NCBI GenBank assembly: GCA_043777375.1
Contig: JAYWHX010000095.1
Location: 1-47,744, forward strand
Direction of reading: 5' to 3'
Source: TH-plancto1 sp043777375
GTDB taxonomy: Bacteria > Planctomycetota > Planctomycetia > Planctomycetales > Planctomycetaceae
DNA length: 47,744 bases
Part shown: piece by piece, positions 23,989 through 32,620 of the stretch
Layout: every line of letters starts with the position of its first letter
Position numbering within the stretch: the first letter of the stretch is position 1
Notes under the pieces: generated by a model
Databases searched by the model: none
What the model was told of the DNA's origin: nothing
Seen by the model: the letters and a program-made list of their open reading frames with translations, nothing else
Made by a program: the position numbers and the translations under genes

Positions 23989-24218
23989 CGCCCCGAAGGG
24001 GCAGTCACAAACCAGCCCAGGGCAGAGCGAAACGGCGTGAGCCGTGGAGCGCCGCCCTGGGTCAACGGGAGTCGCTGTGCTTGAAGCCCTGAAAGGGCGA
24101 AACAATCTCACGTGACGGTGTTTCGCCCTTTCAGGGCTTTGATCCTCTTCCTTGGCTCGAGTCCTGGGGCGGCGCTGCGCTATGCCCCAGGCTGATCTGT
24201 GGCTGCCCCGTCGGGGCG
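23989..24218. repeat. Composite 230-bp palindromic element
   Basis: The outer arms are cgccccgaaggggcagtcac (23989) and its imperfect inverse ending tgccccgtcggggcg (24218). The innermost perfect 21-bp arms are at 24084-24104 and 24119-24139 (aagccctgaaagggcgaaac... ). A GTGA hairpin, ACGGC-GTGA-GCCGT, is at 24032-24045. It fills most of the 23914-24287 gap. Confidence 0.88.
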
Positions 24219-24287
24219 AAGAGATGTGTCGAGACGACGGGGGCTAGCCCAGTGGCGGGGCATGTGTCGCTGATGCCTACCCGAACG

Positions 24288-24482
24288 TCAGCCCCCGTGC
24301 TGGGCTTCCTGGAGGATGCGTTTGTTGTTCTTCGCTGTGTCTTCGGTGGCTTTAGCGGTAAGTTCTGCGGGGCCTTCGGAACCGAGGCCACGGGCTCCGA
24401 GGGCGTTGAACGTCCCTTTGACGCTGACCTTGTCCTGGCCGATCTGGCTCAGGAGATCATCCATCCCCGGTCGGGCGGTCAC
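24288..24482 (-). CDS. Small ORF, possibly the C-terminal end of a tail tape-measure-like protein
   Basis: 64 residues from GTG 24482, or 58 from the ATG encoding MDDLL. The end, AELTAKATEDTAKNNKRIL, reads as an amphipathic helix. Phage tail tape-measure and related proteins often end in such TAxNTxRI-type helices followed by Gly-Gly, as here (QHGG). Upstream in frame is a stop and then an interspersed repeat, so if it is a fragment its 5' part is gone. It runs leftward like the zinc-binding gene and pseudogene further left. It could also be an independent small gene; confidence is low. Confidence 0.35.
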   Translation of the reverse strand: MTARPGMDDLLSQIGQDKVSVKGTFNALGARGLGSEGPAELTAKATEDTAKNNKRILQEAQHGG

Positions 24483-24490
24483 CTCTGTCT

Positions 24491-24679
24491 AGCCCGCCGC
24501 GCCAGCAAGGGCCGCGTGCCAGAAACCTTGAACTGCACAGCAAGCGGGCTTCGCTCACCGCCTTTCTCCCGAAAAGAAAGCCGTCTCAATGAGTGAACCG
24601 CGTCCCAGACCTGTGCGACGACTCATGGCCCGGGCGACGGGTGTCCGGTACGCGGCCCTTGCTGGCGCAGCGCGCTGGA
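24491..24679. repeat. Inverted repeat, cgccagcaagggccgcg family
   Basis: gccgcgccagcaagggccgc (24497) pairs with the arm at about 24647-24671 (acgcggcccttgctggcgc). It is related to the elements at 1265 and 30661. No gene is seen between 24483 and 24833. Confidence 0.75.
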
Positions 24680-24833
24680 CGTGGGGCGTTTTCCTAGGTG
24701 CCATGAAATCTGGCCGCACAGGAGCTTTGGGAACTGGTGGGTTTCTCTCGCTAAGCCCACTTGTGGCCGATACAGTATGCATCTGTAATCATTGATTCGT
24801 TTTGGTCGCTGTGGGTTTGGAGGACGACTCAAG

Positions 24834-26276
24834 ATGTTACATCGTCGTGATGCACTCCTTCGGCTGGGACAGGTCGGACTCGGAGCGGTGACACTCCCGG
24901 GCTTACTACGGGCTGATACACTGCGCGCATCGCAGCCGCTCGTCGGGTCGGGAACTGCGAAGTCGTGCATCCTGATTTACCTCTGGGGCGGACCGCCGCA
25001 AATGGATATGTGGGACCCGAAGCCCAATGCCCCGGATGGAGTGCGCAGCCCGTTTGCCCCGATCGCGACGAACGTTCCGGGAATTCAGTTCACCGACCAG
25101 TTGCCGCTGATGGCCAAGCACGCCGACAAGATGTGCGTCGTCCGGTCGTTTACGCATGAGAGCAACACACACGAGGTCGGGGTCTACCACACTCTCACCG
25201 GGAAGGTGAACAACACGCTGGCTGTACCGCGTAACGCCCGCAACCGCCGCGACTTTCCGAATATGGGCGGGATCGTTTCGCGGTTCAGTCCGCCGAGTGC
25301 CTTGCCCGCCAGTGTCACGGTGCCGCGTCCGATTGGTCACGATGGGGTCATCTATACCGGGACACATGCGGGTTTCCTTGGCCCGAGGTTTGATCCATTG
25401 GAGTTGCAAGCTCCGGCAGAAGTCACAGCTCCACCCGCTCACAATATGGAGCTGCCGGCCGATCTCAATGCGGCGCGGTTGCAGGCTCGACGGGGGATTC
25501 TGTCATTACTCGAAGAGGACGACCGCGCCGCCCAGTCGGTCGACTTGAACCAGACCTCCTCGAAGAATGGGATGGACCGGTTCCGCGAGCAGGCATTTAG
25601 TTTGCTCACTTCGAGTGATGCCAAGGGGGCGTTTGATCTGACAAAAGAACCCGACGCGATGCGGGATCAATACGGGAGAAACGAATATGGGGAGTCGATC
25701 CTCTTGGCCCGCCGCTTAGTGGAAGCGGGCGTGCGGCTGGTCACGATGACGTGGTACTACGTCGCCTCGGACGGAAACGTACTCAACGTATGGGACAACC
25801 ACGGCGGCACCGGCTCGCTGGGTGGGATCACCGGGTACGAGATGCTGAAAGCCCCGTACTGTCTGCCGTCGCTGGACCGGGCCTACTCGGCACTGTTGGA
25901 AGATTTGAAGCAGCGGGGACTCTTGGACGAAACGCTGGTCCTGATGCTGGGCGAGTTCGGGCGGACCCCCAAGATCAACCCCGCCGCGGGCCGCGACCAC
26001 TGGGGTGCGTGCCAGTCCGTGGTCCTCGCGGGCGGCGGTGTGCAGGGCGGAATGGTCTACGGCGAGAGCGATGCCCAAGCGGCCTACCCGACGAAGGACC
26101 CGGTGAAGCCCGAGGATGTCATCGCAACGGGCTATCACTGCCTAGGCCTGCCTCCCGAGACACTCATCACCGACTCCGAGAACCGACCGCACCGGCTGAG
26201 TGAGGGACAAGTCATCACGGGGTTACTCCGTTTACCCTCTCGATCTAATCGAGTCGCCCCATTGCTTGCATTCTAG
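24834..26276 (+). CDS. DUF1501 protein with Tat-type signal (second copy)
   Basis: About 480 residues. It starts MLHRRDALLRLGQVGLGAVT, a twin-arginine-type signal, with GGAGG about ten bases before ATG 24834. DUF1501 stretches match the copy at 21217: ILIYLWGGPPQMDMWDPKPN, CVVRSFTHESNTHEVGVYHT, VLMLGEFGRTPKINPAAGRD, and HRLSEGQVITGLL at the end. It is only distantly related to that copy by eye and has longer internal loops. No DUF1549 partner lies immediately upstream; the intervening DNA is repeats and gene remnants. It is a predicted exported protein of unknown reaction. Confidence 0.93.
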   Translation: MLHRRDALLRLGQVGLGAVTLPGLLRADTLRASQPLVGSGTAKSCILIYLWGGPPQMDMWDPKPNAPDGVRSPFAPIATNVPGIQFTDQLPLMAKHADKMCVVRSFTHESNTHEVGVYHTLTGKVNNTLAVPRNARNRRDFPNMGGIVSRFSPPSALPASVTVPRPIGHDGVIYTGTHAGFLGPRFDPLELQAPAEVTAPPAHNMELPADLNAARLQARRGILSLLEEDDRAAQSVDLNQTSSKNGMDRFREQAFSLLTSSDAKGAFDLTKEPDAMRDQYGRNEYGESILLARRLVEAGVRLVTMTWYYVASDGNVLNVWDNHGGTGSLGGITGYEMLKAPYCLPSLDRAYSALLEDLKQRGLLDETLVLMLGEFGRTPKINPAAGRDHWGACQSVVLAGGGVQGGMVYGESDAQAAYPTKDPVKPEDVIATGYHCLGLPPETLITDSENRPHRLSEGQVITGLLRLPSRSNRVAPLLAF

Positions 26277-26423
26277 GCGACTCTGGGAAAACACGGACGC
26301 CAGGAAAGTCAATCTGGCCATCTCACAGACAATACGCATCAAGTCAGCCCAACCGGTGCTACATTCATCATGAAGGATTGTAACTCGGCGACCGAATCCC
26401 TGCTCAGCCTTAAAACCCACTTG

Positions 26424-27029
26424 ATGCGTACCAACTACATTCTCATTGACTACGAGAACGTGCAGCCGAGTTCATTCGAAGGGCTGGACGTGGAGCACTT
26501 TCGTGTGCTGGTCTTCGTCGGTGCCAGCCAGACCAAGCTCTCGTTTGACACAGCTGCCGCACTGCAGAAGCTCGGCTCGCGCGCCGAGTACGTGAAGATC
26601 GCGGGGAACGGGTCCAACGCCTTGGACTTTCATATCGCTTTCCACATTGGTCTCTTGGCCACCGGAGATCCGACGGGATTTTTCCATATCATCTCGAAAG
26701 ACACGGGGTTCGACCCTCTGATTCAGCATCTGAGGGAACGCAATGTCTTTGCATCACGATCAAAGGATGTCTCGGAGATTCCGCTGCTGAAGGTCGCGAA
26801 CTCGAGGTCCTTGCCCGAAAAGATTGAGCTTGTTGTCTCGAACCTGCGGCAACGAGGCACTTCGAAGCCACGAACTCTGAAGACACTGACAAGTACCATC
26901 CACTCACTGTTCCTGAAGCAACTGTCCGAACCAGAACTCTCTTCGCTTCTCAAACGATTGCAAGCCAAAGGGTTTATCACGGTCGACGAGACCAAAGTGA
27001 CGTATGCGCTGCCTGGCTGCGTGGTCTGA
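26424..27029 (+). CDS. NYN/PIN-type nuclease domain protein
   Basis: About 201 residues. The start MRTNYILIDYENVQPSSFEG has the leading Asp of NYN-type PIN domains, VLVFVGASQTKLS is the next strand, and HIISKDTGFDPLIQHLRERN holds the later acidic cluster. Middle acidic residues lie in NALDFHIAFHIG. NYN domains are metal-dependent RNases. The C-terminal ~60 residues (TLKTLTSTIHSLFLKQLSEP and after) look like a winged-helix or OST-HTH-like module. ATG 26424 is preferred over 26370 because conserved sequence starts immediately; no strong ribosome binding site is visible. The target is unknown, and it may be a lone gene. Confidence 0.8.
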   Translation: MRTNYILIDYENVQPSSFEGLDVEHFRVLVFVGASQTKLSFDTAAALQKLGSRAEYVKIAGNGSNALDFHIAFHIGLLATGDPTGFFHIISKDTGFDPLIQHLRERNVFASRSKDVSEIPLLKVANSRSLPEKIELVVSNLRQRGTSKPRTLKTLTSTIHSLFLKQLSEPELSSLLKRLQAKGFITVDETKVTYALPGCVV

Positions 27030-27140
27030 TCCGCGAGGCTGGAAGGCGTTGTGTGACTGTCGGCGATGGGATACTCATTCGGTTGGTCGAGTAACCGACT
27101 CACCCAATCTCGATCCGATGCTGCGAATGCAGGACTTCGA

Positions 27141-27521
27141 ATGGAACAGGCAATTCAAGTTTTCGTGGCAGTGAACTTCCTCGTCATTGGGCTCTCGCAC
27201 ATCTTTCAGCGCGACGTCTGGGTCGAGTATTTTCAGAAGCTCTACAGCCTTGGTCAGCTGGGATCATTTGTCGAGGGGTTTCTGTATTTGAAATTTGGAG
27301 CCTTAATCGTTTCATTTCATAATGTGTGGACCGTCCCTGAATGTGTCCTGACGCTGATCGGCTGGGTTCACCTCACGAAGGCGCTGGTCCGTTTCGTCGC
27401 GCCCGCCGCAGTTCTGCGCGTCTACCAGAAAATGGGGCCGGAGCGGGCCTGGCAGATTCAGCTAGCTGGAGGTTACTTGTTGGCTCTCTCTGCGTTCTTC
27501 GTGTACTTGGCGCGGTCGTAA
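27141..27521 (+). CDS. Small multi-pass membrane protein
   Basis: About 126 residues with four likely membrane helices: IQVFVAVNFLVIGLSHIF, FLYLKFGALIVSFHNVWTVP, CVLTLIGWVHLTKALVRFVA, and IQLAGGYLLALSAFFVYL. I do not recognise a named family. ATG 27141 follows agga by seven bases; the longer frame from 27066 adds an unlikely polar extension. It stands alone, followed by repeats. Confidence 0.7.
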   Translation: MEQAIQVFVAVNFLVIGLSHIFQRDVWVEYFQKLYSLGQLGSFVEGFLYLKFGALIVSFHNVWTVPECVLTLIGWVHLTKALVRFVAPAAVLRVYQKMGPERAWQIQLAGGYLLALSAFFVYLARS

Positions 27522-27578
27522 GGTGTACTCTGACCACTCTGGAGTGGGTGCCAAGCAACTCCAGAAATCTCCGAAGAG

Positions 27579-27668
27579 TAATCACCGCAGAGGACGCGGA
27601 GAACCGCAGAGGTCTGAGTGATCTCCGAGATTTCCCTCTGCGAACCTCAGCGTCCTCTGCGGTGAATC
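27579..27668. repeat. Inverted repeat, tcaccgcagaggacgc family
   Basis: Perfect 16-bp arms at 27582-27597 and 27650-27665, with smaller inner complementarity. No gene is seen in the 27522-27981 gap. Confidence 0.85.
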
Positions 27669-27712
27669 ATCCACATGATTGAGTGATACACACGGTTAGA
27701 CTTGTCTGACCC

Positions 27713-27772
27713 GTAGGAGAGGCTACCAGCCTGTCGTCTTCAGTGTAAAGACAGGCTGGAAGCCTATCCCAC
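27713..27772. repeat. Inverted repeat related to the mfd insertion
   Basis: ggctaccagcctgtc (27721-27735) and gacaggctggaagcc (27750-27764) face each other. The right arm through 27772 is identical to 459-481 in mfd. Confidence 0.8.
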
Positions 27773-27981
27773 GATAAAGTTCTCTGTCCGCTCGTTTTAG
27801 AGCAGGAGGGGACAAAGACGCACGAACTGTCCTCTTCGTTTCCTTCGTGGCCTCCTGTTCAACTCCGACCCGCTACACGATGAAGTTGTTGGAGATTAAA
27901 CCCATCTCTCACGCACACTCCGGGCAGATGGTTCTCCGAAGTCAATCCTCGGCACAACTTGGAATCCGACCGGTTGCCGCA

Positions 27982-28365
27982 CTACATCTTTTGAGACAAC
28001 CACTCCTGAACGCTCTTGGAGTCGGCGAATCCCCCGTGGCTGGCGACGATCAGACCTTTTTTAAACAGGAAGATTCTGGGGATCGAGCTGACGCCGTAGT
28101 GGGACGCCAGTTCGGGCTTCTCGTCGATGTTGATCCGCACGATCTTCACCTGCCCTGAAACTTCGGAGGCGACTCGGTCGAGAACGGATTCCATGTGCTG
28201 ACATGGGGGACACCAGTCGGCACCGAATTTCACGAGCACGGGGCGAGATTCATCACACACAACGATCTTGAACCAAGGGTCATTCGGTGGTTTCACGGGG
28301 GCCTGACTCAAGAACATAAATACGGCCAGCAGCGCCACGCCCACCATCTTGTCAATCATTCTCAT
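27982..28365 (-). CDS. Membrane-anchored thioredoxin-like protein
   Basis: 127 residues. An N-terminal hydrophobic stretch (VGVALLAVFMFLSQA) acts as signal or anchor. The thioredoxin fold follows: PVLVKFGADWCPPCQHMESV with the WCPPC redox pair, VKIVRINIDEKPELASHYGV, then the cis-Pro loop SSIPRIFLFKKG. It probably works on disulfides on the outer face of the cytoplasmic membrane. The WCPPC dipeptide differs from the WCGPC of classical thioredoxin and is common in TlpA-like and periplasmic forms. It is divergent from the hydroxylase gene at 28611. Confidence 0.88.
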   Translation of the reverse strand: MRMIDKMVGVALLAVFMFLSQAPVKPPNDPWFKIVVCDESRPVLVKFGADWCPPCQHMESVLDRVASEVSGQVKIVRINIDEKPELASHYGVSSIPRIFLFKKGLIVASHGGFADSKSVQEWLSQKM

Positions 28366-28610
28366 CGGTCACCTCCGCCTCAAGAGTAGTGTGCGGGAGA
28401 TGCGGATCTCGGCGAGATTGAGTCCGATTCGTGTCACTTCCGGATGCGAAGGAATCAATTGCAACGCTTGGATGGGGGACTTCGGTAAAGCCCGGTATCG
28501 AGTTGCCATCGCCCTCAGTCTGGCCGACTATCGCCAGGCTGGCGTCGTCGAATAAGGTAATGAAGAGGCCGGGGCACCCTTGTCCCCCTCTGACGTTGGA
28601 GCCGCCCCCT

Positions 28611-29414
28611 ATGAACGAATCTCGCTGGCGGCTGGCCTGCTTCGCTGGCACTCTGTGTCTGATGGCTCTGCTCGAGTGGCTCGCCCCGCGTAAACAACGA
28701 GTGGCTCCCCGGTCGGCCCGCTGGCTGTCACATCTGGGGCTGGTCGCGATCAACACACTCGCAGCGAGGTTGTTGATACCTGTTTCAGCCGTCGCAGCTG
28801 CGACTTGGGCACAGACGCACCACTGGGGGCTACTCCATCACGTGCAGTGGACGGTATGGGCGGAGTTCACGCTCGCGTTGGTTCTCCTCGACTTGGCAAT
28901 CTACGGGCAGCATGTCCTCTCTCACCGCATCCCTTGGCTCTGGCAACTGCACAAGGTGCATCACGCGGATCTCGATCTGGATGTCACCAGCGGGATTCGA
29001 TTTCACACGCTGGAGATTTTGCTCTCAGCTGTGTTCAAGCTGGGGCTGGTCCTGGTTTTGGGGCCGAGCGGGTTGGCAGTGATGGTGTTCGAGATTATCC
29101 TCAACGGGGCCTCTCTGTGGAGTCACAGTAACGTTCGGATTCCTCTTGGGATCGACCGCTGGCTACGGCTGATACTGGTCACCCCGGACATGCACCGCGT
29201 TCATCATTCCGTCCTCGTCAACGAGACGAACAGTAACTTTGGTTTCCAGCTGCCTTGGTGGGATTTTCTATTCCGCACTTACCGGGCTCAACCGCAAGCC
29301 GGTCATGACGAGATGGTGATCGGGCTCGCTGCTCCGCGTAACGAGCAGCAGGTCATTCGCTTGACTGGATTGCTGGAGATGCCGTTTCGGCGAGAGCCAC
29401 CGACGGAAGGTTGA
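28611..29414 (+). CDS. Sterol desaturase / fatty acid hydroxylase family protein
   Basis: About 267 residues, multi-pass membrane. It has the histidine clusters of the di-iron hydroxylase superfamily: GQHVLSHRIPWLWQLHKVHH, then FHTLEI, then SHSNVRIP, and DMHRVHHSV near residue 205. These cluster positions bind two irons that hydroxylate or desaturate lipids. Substrate is unknown. ATG 28611 is used with ggag about ten bases upstream; the frame remains open to 28431 but that part is unconserved in character. It converges with aroB: the stops are 11 bases apart. Confidence 0.87.
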   Translation: MNESRWRLACFAGTLCLMALLEWLAPRKQRVAPRSARWLSHLGLVAINTLAARLLIPVSAVAAATWAQTHHWGLLHHVQWTVWAEFTLALVLLDLAIYGQHVLSHRIPWLWQLHKVHHADLDLDVTSGIRFHTLEILLSAVFKLGLVLVLGPSGLAVMVFEIILNGASLWSHSNVRIPLGIDRWLRLILVTPDMHRVHHSVLVNETNSNFGFQLPWWDFLFRTYRAQPQAGHDEMVIGLAAPRNEQQVIRLTGLLEMPFRREPPTEG

Positions 29415-29424
29415 GGAACTCTGT

Positions 29425-30603
29425 TTAGACGTTCTCCAGCACTCGCCGCACCACGTCCTCATCCACGCCATCGACCAGCTCCACATTTCCCATGCGGGTC
29501 GGGAGTACGAATCGCAGCTTCCCCGCTTCGGATTTCTTATCGAGTCGCATGCGTCCGATGACCTCTGCCGTGGACCAGTGTGACTTTCCCGGCAACTGAG
29601 ACGGCATGTGCAGGGCCTTCAGCAATCGCACTTGCCGCCGTGTGATCTCCGCATCGATTCGGCCGAGTTGCACAGCCAAGCGGCTCGCGTAGACCATGCC
29701 AATGGCGACTGCCTCTCCATGGAGCAACTCGCCGTACCCGCTGAGAGCCTCGAACGCGTGAGCGAATGTATGGCCATAATTCAGCACGGCTCGCAGTCCC
29801 GTGCGTTCGTACTCATCATGCTCGACGACATCGGCTTTCAGACGACAGCTGCGCGCGATTGCGTGCTGGAGGGTTGCTGGATCGCGGGCGTTGATCTCCT
29901 GAACGTGCTCTTCCAGCCATGTGAAGAATTCGGCATCGAGGATCACACCGTACTTGACGACTTCGGCTAGTCCGGCACGGTACTCGCGGTCGGGCAGGGT
30001 GTCGAGCATGGCCGTGTCGATCACGACTCCCAGTGGTTGATGAAACGCCCCGATCAGGTTTTTTGCTTGCGGGTGATTAATACCGACTTTTCCACCCACC
30101 GAACTATCGACATCGGCCAGAAGCGTTGTTGGGCACTGAATAAATGGCAATCCCCGGTTGTACGTCGCAGCGGCGAACCCGGCAGCATCGCCGATGACTC
30201 CGCCACCGACAGCGAATACGACCGTTCGGCGATCGGCCTGGATCTGGACGAGACGGTCATAAATCGAAGAAATGACTTCCTGCCGCTTCGTCGTCTCACC
30301 GGGTTCCAGTTCAATCAGTTCGCAGTTCCAGCCTGCGGCCAGCAACGAGTTCAACACGGTCAAAGCCGCCATCCGGACATTGGAGTCGGTGATAATCACC
30401 GCCGTGCGTGATGGTTTGCCGCGTCCGAATCGCGTGACCCACGGTTCGACGATCGAGGCGATCCGGGTCAGACAGCCGTGTTCGATCACGATGTCGTAGC
30501 TGCGTTCTGCGAGGGCGACAGAGACGATTTGAGGAGCAACGGACACGTTCGAACCGATCACAAAAGGAGTTCTCGCACCCGCCCTCTGAGGTCGGGTGTA
30601 CAT
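29425..30603 (-). CDS. aroB: 3-dehydroquinate synthase
   Basis: 392 residues from ATG 30603. It makes 3-dehydroquinate from DAHP with NAD and a divalent metal, the second step of the shikimate pathway. Motifs are IELEPGETTKRQEVI, FAVGGGVIGDAAGFAAATYNRG (NAD-binding Gly-rich loop), FIQCPTTLLADVDSSVGGKVGINH, zinc ligands Glu in YRAGLAEVVKYG, and the two His in LNYGHTFAHAFE and LLHGEAVAIGM. The family usually begins near VSVALAERSYDIVI, so a GTG at 30546 is an alternative start (373 residues). Neither start has a convincing ribosome binding site. Confidence 0.95.
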   Translation of the reverse strand: MYTRPQRAGARTPFVIGSNVSVAPQIVSVALAERSYDIVIEHGCLTRIASIVEPWVTRFGRGKPSRTAVIITDSNVRMAALTVLNSLLAAGWNCELIELEPGETTKRQEVISSIYDRLVQIQADRRTVVFAVGGGVIGDAAGFAAATYNRGLPFIQCPTTLLADVDSSVGGKVGINHPQAKNLIGAFHQPLGVVIDTAMLDTLPDREYRAGLAEVVKYGVILDAEFFTWLEEHVQEINARDPATLQHAIARSCRLKADVVEHDEYERTGLRAVLNYGHTFAHAFEALSGYGELLHGEAVAIGMVYASRLAVQLGRIDAEITRRQVRLLKALHMPSQLPGKSHWSTAEVIGRMRLDKKSEAGKLRFVLPTRMGNVELVDGVDEDVVRRVLENV

Positions 30604-30660
30604 AGGCTATTCTCGTCCTATGACTGGACCCACGCAACACTGGCGAACCGTTGTTCACCA

Positions 30661-30714
30661 GCCCGCAGCGCCAGCCAGGGCCGCGAGCCGGAAACCCTGG
30701 CTGGCACTGCGGGC
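30661..30714. repeat. Palindrome, gcccgcagcgccagccaggg family
   Basis: The 20-bp arms match at 19 of 20 positions, separated by 14 bases. It lies between the divergent aroB and the membrane protein gene. Relatives are at 1265 and 24491. Confidence 0.85.
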
Positions 30715-30823
30715 GGATTCGGGACGCTCTGGCTCACCTGCCCCGGCGTGGTCAATCCCAGACCTGCTGTCTAAACTGACCCACGAATGTGCTGCCTATG
30801 TGCCTCTCGCTTAGGAATTCCCG

Positions 30824-31288
30824 ATGATCGTTCTCGAACTTCTCACTCGCTGGGCTCACGTCGGAGCAGCCATCGTCCTGATGGGGGGAGCCATCTTCAC
30901 TCGCTTCGTCCTATTGCCCGCAGCGGCCGAATTGCCGGAAGACCAGCACCTGGCGTTGAAAGAACGTATCCGCGTCCGATGGAGCAAGATCGTCGCGGGT
31001 GGCATCCTGCTCCTGCTGGTCAGTGGGTTCTACAACTTTGCGATGGGAATTCCGCAACACAAAGGACAGCCGCTCTACCATGCCTTGGTCGGTACGAAGA
31101 TGTTGCTGGGGTTTGCGGCGTTCTTTCTGGCATCGGTTCTAGCGGGAAGGTCGCCCAAGTTTGCTCCGCTACGGGCGAATGCGAAGAAGTGGCTGGGCGT
31201 GCTGATTGCCATCACTGCGATTGTCTCCGGAATCGGGGGCTACCTGCGAGTGGGCGTGACACCCAGCCCGTCTGCCACATCGAAGTAA
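30824..31288 (+). CDS. CopD-like small membrane protein
   Basis: 154 residues with four membrane helices: LLTRWAHVGAAIVLMGGAIF, KIVAGGILLLLVSGFYNFAM, LVGTKMLLGFAAFFLASVLA, and WLGVLIAITAIVSGIGGYL. The RWAHVGAAIVLMGGAIF start and the helix pattern resemble the copper-resistance D/heme-protein-like small membrane families. I do not see the full set of metal ligands, so the role is open. ATG 30824 has agga seven to eight bases upstream. It is followed after 16 bases by the thioesterase gene and is probably cotranscribed. Confidence 0.75.
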   Translation: MIVLELLTRWAHVGAAIVLMGGAIFTRFVLLPAAAELPEDQHLALKERIRVRWSKIVAGGILLLLVSGFYNFAMGIPQHKGQPLYHALVGTKMLLGFAAFFLASVLAGRSPKFAPLRANAKKWLGVLIAITAIVSGIGGYLRVGVTPSPSATSK

Positions 31289-31304
31289 ACGTTAGAGACA
31301 GCTG

Positions 31305-31727
31305 ATGCCCACATTCATCGCCCATCGCGAAGTCAAGTTCTCCGAAACCGACATGGCGGGCATCGTCCATTTCGCCAACTTCTATCGCTGGATGGAAGAG
31401 GCTGAGCACGAGTATTTTCGCTCGCTCGGTCTGCGGATCATGGAAAAGCAGCCGGACGGCACTTTTGTCGGCTGGCCGCGCGTCTCGGCGTCATGCCACT
31501 TTGATTCTCCGGCACGCTATGAGGATCAAATCGAGATCCGCCTCGATGTCGAGCGGGTCGGGTTCAAGTCACTGAGTTTTGCGGTCGAATTCTGGCGGGA
31601 CAGTACTCGCTTGGCACATGGCCGTCTGAAGACTGCTTGCTGTGTCTGCCGCCCGGATGGAACGCTGCAGTCCATCGAGATTCCAGCGGACTACCGAAAG
31701 CAGTTTGCGGAAACACCTGCCAATTGA
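31305..31727 (+). CDS. YbgC-type acyl-CoA thioesterase (hot-dog fold)
   Basis: 140 residues. It has the 4HBT hot-dog signature VKFSETDMAGIVHFANFYRWMEEAEHEYF, with the catalytic Asp (SETDMAG) and active-site His of the YbgC/FcbB group. The remainder (DQIEIRLDVERVGFKSLSFA) is the usual beta-sheet half. It hydrolyses acyl-CoA or similar thioesters. The start is 16 bases after the membrane protein's stop, with agaga upstream. It converges with the regulator at 31736; the ends are 8 bases apart. Confidence 0.9.
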   Translation: MPTFIAHREVKFSETDMAGIVHFANFYRWMEEAEHEYFRSLGLRIMEKQPDGTFVGWPRVSASCHFDSPARYEDQIEIRLDVERVGFKSLSFAVEFWRDSTRLAHGRLKTACCVCRPDGTLQSIEIPADYRKQFAETPAN

Positions 31728-31735
31728 CCATCAAC

Positions 31736-32620
31736 TCATCGAGGAATAACGCCAGGCGTCTGCAGCAATTGACGAGCGAGCGCATCCAGCTGGAACATGG
31801 AGTCGCAGCATGCTGTAAATCGGATTCGACGCCGAAGTGGCTCGCAGAGTACTCGCCCGCCGACCAGAAACGAAGCACCGATTGCCGTTGCTGCGGCTTC
31901 AATCTGACTGACATCGGCCACGAATTGTTCCTCGCATTCGAAATGGCTCACTCCCAGCCAAACAAGTTGAGGTTTGCGATTGACGATGGCTTGTACGAGT
32001 GCTTCGGCGGGCAGGTTGGTTCCCAGCGAGGTGGCATTCCACCCCGCATCACGCAGCACCAACTCTGCCAGAGTATTCGATAAACAGTAATGGTCGTGCG
32101 AAAGGGTACCGCCAATTGCGAGAGGCGCTTTGGCAGGGGGCCCTGAGGCAATACGCCGCAGATTGGTCAGAATCCGCATCGCGATCTCGCAAGAATGGCG
32201 TTCCTGGTACACCGCTATGTCGCCGCAGTCCCATTTCCGTCCGATCTCGTGGAAAGTCGGAGCGAACATGTGGTCCGCGATGGAATGCATCGAGTGATGG
32301 GCGAGATAGGCTTCTTTGACAATCTGCCGGGCTTCGTCTTCCTGACCGTTTGTTAGTGCTCCCAGTAACGCCGCCTGGGCCTTTTCGAGGCTGCGCGTTC
32401 CAGCTCCCGAAGTCAGCGGAGGTAAACCGAGCATCTCGGGTGAAATCAGTGTCGCCCCCGACTGTTGCAGGAATGCCATGACTGCACAGACGGAGAGGCG
32501 TCGATGGCCACCCGCGGTCCGTACGGTCGGAATCAAGCCTTGATCGCACCACCGCTTCAAAGAGGATTCACTGACTCCCATCGCTTGGGCAACCTGTTTG
32601 GGGGAGACTAGTTCGCTCAT
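31736..32620 (-). CDS. MerR-type regulator with cobalamin-binding-like domains (CarH/LitR relative)
   Basis: About 294 residues. Residues 1-70 are a MerR-type winged helix (SPKQVAQAMGVSESSLKRWC, then GHRRL). Residues ~85-175 match the helical B12-binding cap, and ~175-290 the Rossmann B12-binding domain (GWNATSLGTNLPAEALVQAI). In CarH/LitR these hold adenosylcobalamin as a light sensor. Here the cap motif reads W-x9-E-R-H instead of W-x9-E-H. The DxHxxG loop reads SHDHYCLS, with Tyr where the cobalt-ligating His is expected and a His one place earlier. Binding of B12 is therefore uncertain. Its start ATG overlaps the stop of the upstream SRPBCC gene (ATGA), so translation is coupled. Confidence 0.88.
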   Translation of the reverse strand: MSELVSPKQVAQAMGVSESSLKRWCDQGLIPTVRTAGGHRRLSVCAVMAFLQQSGATLISPEMLGLPPLTSGAGTRSLEKAQAALLGALTNGQEDEARQIVKEAYLAHHSMHSIADHMFAPTFHEIGRKWDCGDIAVYQERHSCEIAMRILTNLRRIASGPPAKAPLAIGGTLSHDHYCLSNTLAELVLRDAGWNATSLGTNLPAEALVQAIVNRKPQLVWLGVSHFECEEQFVADVSQIEAAATAIGASFLVGGRVLCEPLRRRIRFTACCDSMFQLDALARQLLQTPGVIPR

